NCBI GenBank assembly: GCA_013297925.1 | Contig: JAAFJC010000011.1 | Coordinates: 1 to 62,559 of the forward strand | Reading direction: 5' to 3' | Origin: Comamonadaceae bacterium | GTDB taxonomy: Bacteria; Pseudomonadota; Gammaproteobacteria; Burkholderiales; Burkholderiaceae_C | DNA length: 62,559 bases | Shown: piece after piece, positions 52,401 to 62,559 of the stretch | How positions within the stretch are numbered: position 1 is the stretch's first letter | How the letters are laid out: each line of letters opens with the position of its first letter | The notes under the pieces: model-generated | What the model saw: the letters and a program-made list of their open reading frames with translations, nothing else | Told to the model about the DNA's origin: nothing | Databases searched by the model: none | Translations under genes and position numbers: made by a program

Positions 52401-52718
52401 ATGAACATGACCTACATCCTCTCATCACCCAATGCCAGCCTCTCCCCCCAAGAGATTGAGCGCCTCGCTCGCCGCCGCGCGGGCGCGAAGCTGGGCTGGT
52501 TCATTCATGCCGCAGTCTTCGTTGGCGTGAATGCCTTGCTCATCACACTCTCTCTAGTCAGCGGCAAGCCTTGGGCGATTTTCCCGCTCGCAGGCTGGGG
52601 GCTTGGCTTGGCCATTCATGGCGCAGCGGTCTGGCTCGGCAGCCCCGGCAGCGCTTTGCATGAGCGGCTGCTACAAAAAGAGCGCCAAGCTTTGGCAGCA
52701 CGGCACGATCCTTGGTGA
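52401..52718 (+). CDS. 2TM-domain protein
   Basis: 105 residues. After a charged stretch (SPQEIERLARRRAGAKLG) two membrane helices follow (WFIHAAVFVGVNALLITLSL and IFPLAGWGLGLAIHGAAVWL), the arrangement of the 2TM domain (PF13239) often encoded with or fused to LytS-type kinases. AAGGAG ribosome site seven bases before the ATG. Located directly upstream of a LytS/LytTR pair, so it probably belongs to that system. Role unknown. Confidence 0.8.
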   Translation: MNMTYILSSPNASLSPQEIERLARRRAGAKLGWFIHAAVFVGVNALLITLSLVSGKPWAIFPLAGWGLGLAIHGAAVWLGSPGSALHERLLQKERQALAARHDPW

Positions 52719-52746
52719 ATCCATTTTTACCCGCACAATAACGATC

Positions 52747-53934
52747 ATGTCTTCGCATATCGCTTCCCTGCCCGACCCGAAAATCGCCCAGGCTTTTGAA
52801 GCGGCCAAGGCGCTGCCGCGTTGGCCGCGAGGATGGGCCGTGATGCGGCCTTGCCGTCTGGTTTTGCTTCGCCATGGTCTGATCGTGACTGTGAGTTGCC
52901 TGGCGATTTGTTTGGTGCTCGCCTTGTTTCAGCCAGACGTAGCTTTGTGGAAGCAGCTGGCATATTCATTGTCGATTGGCTTTATTTCTTGGGCTTTGAT
53001 CGATGGTGGGCGTTTTTTTATTGATCAGGATTCGCCGTATCTGTTTCCGCGGGGCTGGCTGGGTGGCGCACTGATTGCAGGTGGTGTGCTGCTTGGCTTT
53101 GTCGGTGGCACCTTGATCGGTGATGCCGTGAATGGTCAAAGCGGCTTTGAGCTGCTGCGGCGAGCGCCTCGCCTGTTCGCCTTTATCTTCCTCTTCAGCA
53201 TGGCTTGCGGCATTGGCATCTCGCTATTCTTTTACAGCCAAGGCAAGAACGCCTATTTCCAAGCTGAGCTGGAGGCCAAAAGCCGCCAAGCCACTGAGGC
53301 GCAACTCAAATTGCTGCAAAGCCAGCTCGATCCGCACATGCTGTTTAACACGCTGGCTAATCTGCGGGCGCTGATTCCGCAGGAGCCGGATCGCGCGGTT
53401 CAGATGCTCGATCAGTTGGGCGATTTTCTGCGCGCCACGCTCAGCGCGTCTCGTGCGCAGGAGCACAGCTTGGCAGCGGAGTTTGATCGGCTGCGAGACT
53501 ATTTATCGCTCATGCAAATTCGCTTGGGCGAGCGGCTGCGCTTTCATCTTGATTTGCCAAGCGATCTTTCGCAGATCAAGGTGCCCACCTTGATTTTGCA
53601 AAGCTTGGTAGAAAACGCCATCGTGCACGGCTTGGAGCCCAAAGTAGGCGGCGGTACGGTGTGGATCACCGCCTCCACAAAAGATGAGCAACTCATCCTT
53701 CAAGTGAGCGACGATGGCATGGGTTTCAAAAGTGATGCCATGCAAGATGGCTTTGGCCTCACTCAAGTACGCGAGCGCCTGCAAAGCTGGTATGGCAACC
53801 ACGACACTATTAATTTCATAGCTGTCCGCGCAATGAATATGCCGGCGAACCATGGTTTTTCTCTTGAAAATACGCCCAAAGTTGGCATCACACCGGGCTG
53901 CCAAATGACGCTCACGCTGCCGATGCGATCATGA
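52747..53934 (+). CDS. LytS-type sensor histidine kinase
   Basis: 395 residues. About four membrane helices (~45-165), a short coiled coil (AELEAKSRQATEAQLKLLQS), then the LytS-type phospho-acceptor QLDPHMLFNTLANLRAL (His) and an ATPase domain with N-box LVENAIVHGL and G-box DDGMGF. Near the C-terminus, after VRERLQSWYG, a 39-bp repeat copy adds T-I-N-F-I-A-V-R-A-M-N-M-P-A before the final beta strand (GCQMTLTLPM); other members are shorter here as far as I recall. Signal unknown. The stop overlaps the next start (ATGA). Confidence 0.92.
   Translation: MSSHIASLPDPKIAQAFEAAKALPRWPRGWAVMRPCRLVLLRHGLIVTVSCLAICLVLALFQPDVALWKQLAYSLSIGFISWALIDGGRFFIDQDSPYLFPRGWLGGALIAGGVLLGFVGGTLIGDAVNGQSGFELLRRAPRLFAFIFLFSMACGIGISLFFYSQGKNAYFQAELEAKSRQATEAQLKLLQSQLDPHMLFNTLANLRALIPQEPDRAVQMLDQLGDFLRATLSASRAQEHSLAAEFDRLRDYLSLMQIRLGERLRFHLDLPSDLSQIKVPTLILQSLVENAIVHGLEPKVGGGTVWITASTKDEQLILQVSDDGMGFKSDAMQDGFGLTQVRERLQSWYGNHDTINFIAVRAMNMPANHGFSLENTPKVGITPGCQMTLTLPMRS
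53808..53846 (+). repeat. 39-bp dispersed repeat, copy 13, inside the LytS-type kinase
   Basis: Consensus-like forward copy: TATTAATTTCATAGCTGTCC at the left, CAATGAATATGCCGGC at the right, in frame within the ATPase domain's last loop. Confidence 0.9.
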
Positions 53935-54761
53935 GCCCAGCCATCACAGCCCTGATCGCCGAAGACGAGCCTCTGCTCGCGCAAAGCTTAAAGCGCGAGC
54001 TAGCCAAGCTCTGGCCTGAGCTGCAAACACATATTGCCACCGATGGCCTGCAAGCCGTGGAGCAGGCGCTGGCCTTACTACCTCAAGTGATGTTTTTCGA
54101 TGTGCGCATGCCCGGCCAATCGGGCTTGGAAGCGGCGCAAGAAATCACTGAGCGCTGGCCGCAGGGCAGGCGCTTACCGCTGCTCGTGTTTGTCACTGCG
54201 TTCGACGAGTACGCGGTGCGGGCGTTCGAGCAGGCAGCGGTGGACTACATCGTCAAACCCGTCAAACGAGAGCGTTTGCAGCAAACTTTAGAGAGAATTA
54301 AGCCAGTAGCCGGCATAGAATATGCGCAAACTGCTACTGAATCAATAGCAAACGTTGATGAACCTCAACTCAGCGCACTGCGCACTCTGCTGCACACGCC
54401 TCCAGATGCAGCCCGCGCCGCGCCACCACTCAAACGCATCCAAGCCAGCGTTGGCCACCAAATCGTCATCGTACCCATCGAAGAGGTGGCTTACTTTGAA
54501 GCCGCAGACAAGTATGTGCGTGTGCTCACCGGCATCCACGAGCCGCCACGCGAGCTGCTGATCCGCACACCCATCAAAGATCTGCTGCCCCAGCTTGACG
54601 CACAAGAATTCTGGCAAATCCATCGCAGCACCTTGGTGCGCGCCAGCTTGATCGAAGCTGTGCATCGCGATGAAACTGGCAAGCTGTCACTCAGTTTGCG
54701 CAGTCGCCCAGAAAAGCTTGCAGTGAGCCGACTCTATGCTGGCCTGTTCAAAGCGATGTGA
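53931..54761 (+). CDS. LytTR-type response regulator
   Basis: 276 residues. Receiver domain 1-~125: acidic pair in IAEDEPLL, phospho-Asp in MFFDVRMPGQSG, Lys in YIVKPVKRERL. Linker ~125-170 containing a 39-bp repeat copy (V-A-G-I-E-Y-A-Q-T-A-T-E-S-I-A). The LytTR DNA-binding domain from ~165 has VPIEEVAYFEAADKYVRV and FWQIHRSTLVRASLIEAV. It forms a pair with the preceding kinase. Its 3' end overlaps the convergent LacI gene by 14 bases. Confidence 0.94.
   Translation: MSPAITALIAEDEPLLAQSLKRELAKLWPELQTHIATDGLQAVEQALALLPQVMFFDVRMPGQSGLEAAQEITERWPQGRRLPLLVFVTAFDEYAVRAFEQAAVDYIVKPVKRERLQQTLERIKPVAGIEYAQTATESIANVDEPQLSALRTLLHTPPDAARAAPPLKRIQASVGHQIVIVPIEEVAYFEAADKYVRVLTGIHEPPRELLIRTPIKDLLPQLDAQEFWQIHRSTLVRASLIEAVHRDETGKLSLSLRSRPEKLAVSRLYAGLFKAM
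54309..54347 (-). repeat. 39-bp dispersed repeat, copy 14, in the LytTR regulator linker
   Basis: Reverse copy: GCCGGCATAGAATATGCGCA at the left, CTGAATCAATA at the right. In frame between the receiver and LytTR domains; about 460 bases from copy 13, which is in the opposite orientation. Confidence 0.9.
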
Positions 54762-55764
54762 GCTTGGGTTTCGCAGTCGAGCCGCGCTGCACCAATTGAA
54801 ACGGCAACAGCGATTGATGCGCCACCGGCTCGCCTGCGAGGATGTGCAAGATTTGCGTGGCGGCAATCCGCCCTAAATCTTGCGTGGGCAAGCTCACTGT
54901 TGTCAAACCGGGGCTGATCTCGCCCGCCAGCTCATGGTTATCAATGCCGCAGATGGAGATGTCTTGCGGTATTCGCAAACCCATCTCCTGCGCCTCCAGC
55001 ATCGCGCCAATCGCCACCATATCGTTACCGCAGACCAAGGCGGTGAGTGCGGGATGGCGTTTTTTGAGTGCCCTCAAGCCAAGGCGGCCGCCTTGAATGT
55101 TGAGCGCTTGCTCGCTCACGGCGGCAGTGCCAGCGCACAAGTCTTCTCGCTCAATCTCCGCCAAAAATCCGAGCCTGCGCTGATCGGCGCGATCGTTGTG
55201 CTGCGTGTGGCCTGAGATCATGCCAATTTTGCGATGCCCTAAATCCAGCAAATGCCGCGTAGCCAGAGCGGCAATGCCTTGGTTGTCAAAACCGACCGAA
55301 GGCAATCGCTCATCGCACACCCATGTCAGCAGCACCGGCTTGTTCCAATTCTTCAAGCTGCTCCATGCCTGTGCATGATGCTGCGCCCCCACCAGCACCA
55401 AAGCATCCACACTCCGATGCTGCATGGTTTTGATGAGCTCAACTTCTGCGACGTGATCGTAGTTGTGGCTGGCCACCAGCAATTGGTAGCCCGCATTGGC
55501 CAATACCAATTGCATCGCATGTGTGCTGCGCGCAAAGATCGCTAAATCCAAAGTAGGAATCACGCAGCCTACCGTTTGTGTGCGCCCCGAGGCCAATGCC
55601 CTGCCTGCTGCATCGGGCACATAGCCCAGTTGCTCGACAGCCGCTTGCACCAAGTCACGCGTTTTCTTGCTGACGCGCTCAGGCTGCGACAGCGCCCGAG
55701 ACACCGTGGCGGTGGACACGCCCGCCGCCAAGGCCACATCTTCAATCCGACTCTTTGTTCGCAT
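54748..55764 (-). CDS. LacI-family transcriptional repressor
   Basis: 338 residues. N-terminal HTH IEDVALAAGVSTATVSRAL, hinge helix ending in PDAAGRALASGRT, then a periplasmic-binding-protein-like sensor domain (VGCVIPTLDLAIFARSTHAM, VSICGIDNHELAGEISPGLTT-like). It is divergent from the sulfonate-type ABC operon; the 143-base gap has one perfect LacI-family operator and another overlaps the first permease codons. It most likely represses that operon and itself, with a substrate or intermediate as inducer. The effector is unknown. Confidence 0.92.
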   Translation of the reverse strand: MRTKSRIEDVALAAGVSTATVSRALSQPERVSKKTRDLVQAAVEQLGYVPDAAGRALASGRTQTVGCVIPTLDLAIFARSTHAMQLVLANAGYQLLVASHNYDHVAEVELIKTMQHRSVDALVLVGAQHHAQAWSSLKNWNKPVLLTWVCDERLPSVGFDNQGIAALATRHLLDLGHRKIGMISGHTQHNDRADQRRLGFLAEIEREDLCAGTAAVSEQALNIQGGRLGLRALKKRHPALTALVCGNDMVAIGAMLEAQEMGLRIPQDISICGIDNHELAGEISPGLTTVSLPTQDLGRIAATQILHILAGEPVAHQSLLPFQLVQRGSTAKPKLTSL

Positions 55765-55793
55765 GCCTAAAGATAGCGCAAACCCATCAAAAC

Positions 55794-55807
55794 TGCAAAC
55801 GCTTGCA
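55794..55807. promoter_or_regulatory. LacI-family operator, site 1
   Basis: TGCAAACGCTTGCA matches the general LacI-family operator pattern TGNAANCGNTTNCA at every fixed position. It is 30 bases upstream of the repressor start and 101 bases before the permease ATG. Confidence 0.75.
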
Positions 55808-55907
55808 AATGGTTTTCATTTTGCGTTGTAGCAATACCTAGGATTTACCCTCTGTAATCAATATTCTCAGCATCCATTGCTTGACGCATGAATAACTATC
55901 TGCCAAC

Positions 55908-56753
55908 ATGAATGAAAGCGCTTACATTGTGGAAGCGCCTGACTCAAGCACCATGGAATCATCCGCTCGTTTCGCAGGAATGTCTCGCCGCACTTGGCTG
56001 GGTGCGCTGACGATTGCTCTGCTGTTTGCGGCTTGGTATGTGTTCACCACCTTGACGGGATGGATCTCTCCAGCGCGCTTTCCCAATCCGAAAGAAGTCA
56101 GCGAAGCTTTGGTGCAAATCACCACAGAAGGCTATGGCAATGGCCGCATGCATCAGCATGTGCTTCACAGTCTGAAGCTAGTGCTGATGGGCTTCACAGT
56201 GGCCGTGGGATTGGGCGTACCGCTGGGCTTGCTGATGGGCTATTCGCGCAAAGCCGAGACTTTGATCAACCCAGCCTTTCTGCTTCTGCGCCCGATCCCT
56301 CCTCTCGCATGGATTCCTCTGGCCATCGTATGGCTTGGCCTGGGCGATGCCGCAAAAATCTTGGTGATTTTTGTGGCGGCTTTTGTGCCTTCAGTGATCA
56401 ACAGCTACACCGGCGTGCGCAATATCGATACGCCAGTTTTAGAGGCCGCAAAAATGCTGGGCATTCGCGGCAGCAAGCTCGTGTTCGGCGTGTTGATCCC
56501 CGGCGCATTCCCGATGATCTTCACCGGCCTGCGCCTGTCTTTGCAGGCAAGCTGGACGACGCTAGTTGCCGCTGAGCTGATTGGCGCTTTGTATGGCCTC
56601 GGCAGCATCTTGAACCAAGGCGCGCAAGACATTTATCCTGCGATGATCTTGGTGGCCATGGTCTGCGTAGGTATCTGCGGCGCACTCACCACGGCGCTTT
56701 TAGGCTACGTGGAGAAAAAAGCCATGCCATGGCGGCGCGAAAGGGCAGCGTGA
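55908..56753 (+). CDS. ABC transporter permease, SsuC/TauC type (first)
   Basis: 281 residues with six or so membrane helices and the cytoplasmic EAA loop EAAKMLGIRGSKLVFGVLIPG that docks the ATPase. Segments RFPNPKEVSEAL and RPIPPLAWIPLAIVWLGLGD are typical of nitrate/sulfonate/taurine-type permeases. I kept the ATG at 55908, but no ribosome site precedes it and an operator lies in codons 3-7; MSRRTWLGAL at 55980 is a plausible alternative. First gene of a seven-gene operon. Its stop overlaps the next permease start (TGATG). Confidence 0.88.
   Translation: MNESAYIVEAPDSSTMESSARFAGMSRRTWLGALTIALLFAAWYVFTTLTGWISPARFPNPKEVSEALVQITTEGYGNGRMHQHVLHSLKLVLMGFTVAVGLGVPLGLLMGYSRKAETLINPAFLLLRPIPPLAWIPLAIVWLGLGDAAKILVIFVAAFVPSVINSYTGVRNIDTPVLEAAKMLGIRGSKLVFGVLIPGAFPMIFTGLRLSLQASWTTLVAAELIGALYGLGSILNQGAQDIYPAMILVAMVCVGICGALTTALLGYVEKKAMPWRRERAA
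55913..55926. promoter_or_regulatory. LacI-family operator, site 2
   Basis: TGAAAGCGCTTACA also fits TGNAANCGNTTNCA exactly. It begins five bases after the permease start at 55908; the two sites are 119 bases apart centre to centre, compatible with looping. It also raises the possibility that the true permease start is downstream. Confidence 0.7.
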
Positions 56754-57532
56754 TGAATGGCTCCGTGATCCATACCGCCCCCAAATGGATGTTGTCGTTG
56801 ATCGGCATCACTGCATTTTTTGGCTTCTGGTATTTCGCTTCTTTTGCGCAGCTGATTCCTCGGCAGTTTTTGCCGATGCCGCATGAAGTTGTGCTCAAGC
56901 TGATGGATCTGATGCAAACGCCGTTTGCTGGCCATGTACTCCATGAGCATATGGCATCTAGCCTGCAGCGCTTTGCTTGGGGCTTTGGCTTGGCGGCACT
57001 TGTGGGCGTGCCGCTGGGTTTACTGATGGGATGGTTTGGTTGGTTAGACGATATCGTCTCGCCCCTCTTTGATGGCTTGCGTTTCATTGCGCCTGTGGCT
57101 TGGGTGCCATTTGCCGCTTTGTGGTTTGGCACGGGCGCAGGCGGCCCCACCTTGATTATTTTTGCGGGCGCATTCCCACCTTGCCTGATCAATGCTTACC
57201 GGGGTGCGCGGGGCGTGGAAGTGCGTTATACCGAAGCCGCGAGCATGCTGGGCGTGGGCAGCTTCCGCACCATCACCGAGGTGCTGTTTCCTGCGGCTGT
57301 GCCATCCATCATTGCGGGTTTGCGCATCGGCGCCGGTTTGGGATGGATGTCGCTGGTAGGCGCTGAATTGATTGCATCGTCAAGCGGCATGGGCTATTTG
57401 ATCGTGAAAGGTCAAAGCGCGATTGCGACTGACATCGTGATGGCAGGCATGCTCGCCATCGGTTTTGTGGGCGTGTTGATTGACGTGGCGCTGCGAAAAA
57501 TCGAAGCGCATCTGCTGCGCCATCGCCGCTAA
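56753..57532 (+). CDS. ABC transporter permease, SsuC/TauC type (second)
   Basis: 259 residues, paralogue of the preceding permease: RQFLPMPHEVVLKL at the N-terminus, RFIAPVAWVPFAALWFGTG, and EAA loop EAASMLGVGSFRTITEVLFP. Two different permeases imply a heterodimeric channel, whereas SsuC/TauC systems are usually homodimeric. The start at 56753 is coupled to the preceding stop; the frame upstream lies inside that gene. Confidence 0.88.
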   Translation: MNGSVIHTAPKWMLSLIGITAFFGFWYFASFAQLIPRQFLPMPHEVVLKLMDLMQTPFAGHVLHEHMASSLQRFAWGFGLAALVGVPLGLLMGWFGWLDDIVSPLFDGLRFIAPVAWVPFAALWFGTGAGGPTLIIFAGAFPPCLINAYRGARGVEVRYTEAASMLGVGSFRTITEVLFPAAVPSIIAGLRIGAGLGWMSLVGAELIASSSGMGYLIVKGQSAIATDIVMAGMLAIGFVGVLIDVALRKIEAHLLRHRR

Positions 57533-57552
57533 AACGAGAAAAAACCCTCCCC

Positions 57553-58350
57553 ATGAGCACCATTGAATTCAAAAATGTGACTCGCGTCTTCAAGCGCGAT
57601 AACAAAGATTTCCTCACCATTGATGGCTTTGATCTCAAGGTCAACGATCAAGAATTCGTGGCCATTGTCGGGCCATCAGGTTGCGGAAAAACCACCTGCA
57701 TGCGTATGGTGGCGGGCTTGGAGTTTCCCAGCACCGGTGATGTCCTGGTCTCCGACAAAATCGTGAAAAGCCCAGGGCCAGAGCGCGCAGTGGTGTTTCA
57801 AGCCTTCGCCTTGTTCCCTTGGAAATCTGTGTACGACAACATTGATTTTGGCTTGCGAGCCAAGAATCTGCCCAAAGAAAAGCGCCACGAGATCATCACG
57901 CATTACATCGGCTTGATGAATCTCAAAGGCTATGAATCAGCCTACCCGCATCAGCTCTCAGGCGGCATGCAGCAGCGCGTAGCGATTGCGCGCGCTTATG
58001 CGCTTGATCCCGATGTGCTGCTGATGGATGAGCCTTTTGGCGCGCTGGATGCGCAAACGCGTGTGGTGATGCAAGAAGAGCTGGTGAAGCTCGCGCGCAA
58101 GAATCCGCGCACCGTGCTTTTCATCACCCATGCCGTGGAAGAAGCCGTGTATCTTGCTGATCGCGTGGTGGTGATGACCAGTCGCCCCGGCAAGATCAAA
58201 GAGATTTTGGATATCAAGAGCATTCGCGAATCAGACGGCTGGGACAAGCATCCACGCATCGAAGATGTGATGGATCTGGCCTCTTTCGTTCACCTGCGCA
58301 CCCGCATTTGGAAATCACTGCGTGAAGAGCACGGTAGTGCGGATCATTAA
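57553..58350 (+). CDS. ABC transporter ATP-binding protein, SsuB/TauB type
   Basis: 265 residues. Walker A GPSGCGKTT, Q-loop VFQAFALFPWKSV, signature LSGGMQQRVAIARAY, Walker B VLLMDEPFGALDAQT, switch His in FITHAVEEA, and the subfamily tail VVVMTSRPGKI. It energises the two adjacent permeases. Twenty bases after the second permease; 28 bases before the binding-protein gene. Confidence 0.93.
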   Translation: MSTIEFKNVTRVFKRDNKDFLTIDGFDLKVNDQEFVAIVGPSGCGKTTCMRMVAGLEFPSTGDVLVSDKIVKSPGPERAVVFQAFALFPWKSVYDNIDFGLRAKNLPKEKRHEIITHYIGLMNLKGYESAYPHQLSGGMQQRVAIARAYALDPDVLLMDEPFGALDAQTRVVMQEELVKLARKNPRTVLFITHAVEEAVYLADRVVVMTSRPGKIKEILDIKSIRESDGWDKHPRIEDVMDLASFVHLRTRIWKSLREEHGSADH

Positions 58351-58378
58351 TTTTTTCACTCACCACTTGGAGATTACT

Positions 58379-61562
<3,184 letters not shown>

Positions 61563-61579
61563 TTCAGCGACATCACGAC

Positions 61580-62559
61580 ATGAAACCAGCCGATACGCAT
61601 CCCGCTATGCTCGGGTCCTTGCTTCCCCCCAGCGGTGTGAAGCCGCTGAATTTCAGCCCTGGGCCTACATCACTTGCCGCTGAAGTGGAAGCGGGTGTCA
61701 AGGCCTTGTTCGACGCGCAGCGCATGTGCTCGATGTATCTCTCGCATCGATCACCTGAGTTTTTGGACATCCTTACCAACGTGGTGCAACGCTGCCGCAT
61801 AGCGATGGACATTCCTGAGCAGTATGAAATTCTTTTCATGCATGGTGGTGGGCATGGTCAGTTTGCAGCAGTTCCGCTCAACCTATGTCCCAATGGCGAT
61901 GAAAAAGCGACCTACCTGGTCAATGGCACCTGGTCCAAACGCGCCTTGTCCGAAGCCTCAAAATATTGCCGCCCGATTGTTGTCTCCTCCGAGAATACAG
62001 ATGGCACGTTTACCCACAATCCATCCTTTGATCATTTGGATCCTGAATCCAAGTACGTTTATCTTTGCTCGAATGAAACGGTGAACGGGATTGAGTTTCA
62101 TCATTTGCCTAAGCTGGGCATCAAAGCACCTTTGGTGATTGACGCATCGTCAGACTTTTCCACCAAGCCGATTGACTGGGTGGGTTGCAATGTGGGCGTT
62201 CTGTATGCCTGCGCATCCAAAAACATCGGACACCCCGGCATCACACTGTGTGTGATCCGGCGGGACTTGCTGGGCACGCCCAGCAAACTTTGCCCCGGCG
62301 TGCTCTGCTACACCACCAATGCCCGTGAAGGCAATTTGTGGAACACCATCGCCACTTTCAACGTCGAGGTGGTCAACATCTATATGCAATGGATGATCGC
62401 GCAGGGTGGTGTGCATGAAATGGAGCGCCGCTCTATTGCAAAGTCAGCCATGCTGTACGACTTGATCGACAAGTCGGAGGGCTTTTATTCCACCCCTATT
62501 GCAGATCCCTCCATCCGCAGCCGCATGAACATCCCCTTTGATGTCGCCGGTGGCGACGA
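61580..62559 (+). CDS. SerC-like aminotransferase (class V), 3' end cut by window
   Basis: Open from the ATG at 61580 to the window edge, 326 residues visible. Marks of the phosphoserine aminotransferase group: NFSPGPTSLAAEVE, SHRSPEFLDIL, FMHGGGHGQFAAVPLNL, IDASSDFSTKPID, and the PLP lysine in CASKNIGHPG. Some active-site segments differ from housekeeping SerC (for example GGGHGQ instead of GGASLQ/GGATQQ), so a different substrate is likely; a 2-oxo or amino sulfonate such as sulfopyruvate/cysteate would fit its operon. Seventeen bases after the SDR gene. Could also be the ordinary serC. Confidence 0.83.
   Translation, partial: MKPADTHPAMLGSLLPPSGVKPLNFSPGPTSLAAEVEAGVKALFDAQRMCSMYLSHRSPEFLDILTNVVQRCRIAMDIPEQYEILFMHGGGHGQFAAVPLNLCPNGDEKATYLVNGTWSKRALSEASKYCRPIVVSSENTDGTFTHNPSFDHLDPESKYVYLCSNETVNGIEFHHLPKLGIKAPLVIDASSDFSTKPIDWVGCNVGVLYACASKNIGHPGITLCVIRRDLLGTPSKLCPGVLCYTTNAREGNLWNTIATFNVEVVNIYMQWMIAQGGVHEMERRSIAKSAMLYDLIDKSEGFYSTPIADPSIRSRMNIPFDVAGGD

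Noticed and set aside
2739-54347. The 39-bp repeats as a CRISPR array
   Set aside because: Copies are kilobases apart, in both orientations and inside genes; no spacers of uniform length and no cas genes.

Overview
The window looks like a chromosome segment of a betaproteobacterium, most likely Burkholderiales of the Comamonadaceae type. The grounds are the moderately high GC, a Bug/TctC-type binding protein, the urtABCDE plus ureDABCEFG gene content, XerD, YaeQ and HemW homologues of betaproteobacterial character, and no phage, IS or plasmid genes. The genus is inference. All assignments rest on motifs and gene order read by eye; no database search was possible.

Layout. 1-9.1 kb: end of valS, then tusA, a NUDIX hydrolase, cysM, tRNA-Leu(CAA), an unrecognised 402-residue protein with hints of a degenerate histidine-kinase/receiver fold, xerD, a Bug-family binding protein and an AEC transporter. 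9.2-39.5 kb: an extended urease locus. ureD stands alone at 9.2 kb. A six-gene block follows (10.3-23.3 kb: WGR-DUF4132, a second DUF4132, MoxR AAA+ ATPase, DUF5682, VWA and SWIM proteins), equivalent to the E. coli yehI-L-M-P-Q set. Then come the urea ABC transporter urtABCDE (minus strand), a response regulator and an NCS1-permease/hybrid histidine kinase fusion (minus strand), and ureA, an FmdE-like periplasmic protein, a 56-residue His-rich membrane protein, ureB, ureC, ureE, ureF and ureG (plus strand). 39.5-54.8 kb: an asparaginase, acyl-CoA ligase, BASS transporter, yaeQ, tRNA-Ser(UGA), hemW, a MacA/MacB-ATPase pair without permease, a CBS/DUF294 protein, an exonuclease, small membrane proteins, an esterase-like protein and a LytS/LytTR pair. 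54.7 kb to the end: a LacI-type repressor divergent from a sulfonate/taurine-type ABC transporter, an HpsN-like HisD-family dehydrogenase, an SDR and a SerC-like aminotransferase cut by the window edge. Two perfect LacI-family operator matches sit in the divergent intergenic region.

The strongest unexpected signal is a dispersed repeat of exactly 39 bp (13 codons), seen in fourteen places. It starts TAT, carries an ATAGCTGTTTGCGCAAT-like core and ends GCCGGC. Six copies are between genes and eight lie inside reading frames. In seven of those eight it is read in the one or two stop-free frames. Two copies build the signal peptides of the adjacent secreted proteins between ureA and ureB; others lie in ureD, ureF, a MacA linker, and both members of the LytS/LytTR pair. 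A second repeat family forms a perfect 32-bp inverted repeat between ureF and ureG, and a third, REP-like, element is translated as part of UrtC.

How the genes fit together: urea is probably imported by UrtABCDE and hydrolysed by UreABC, with nickel delivered by UreDEFG. The permease-kinase/response-regulator pair between urtA and ureA is well placed to sense a related nitrogen compound and control both sides. The yeh-like block has no obvious link to urea and appears to have been inserted between ureD and the rest.
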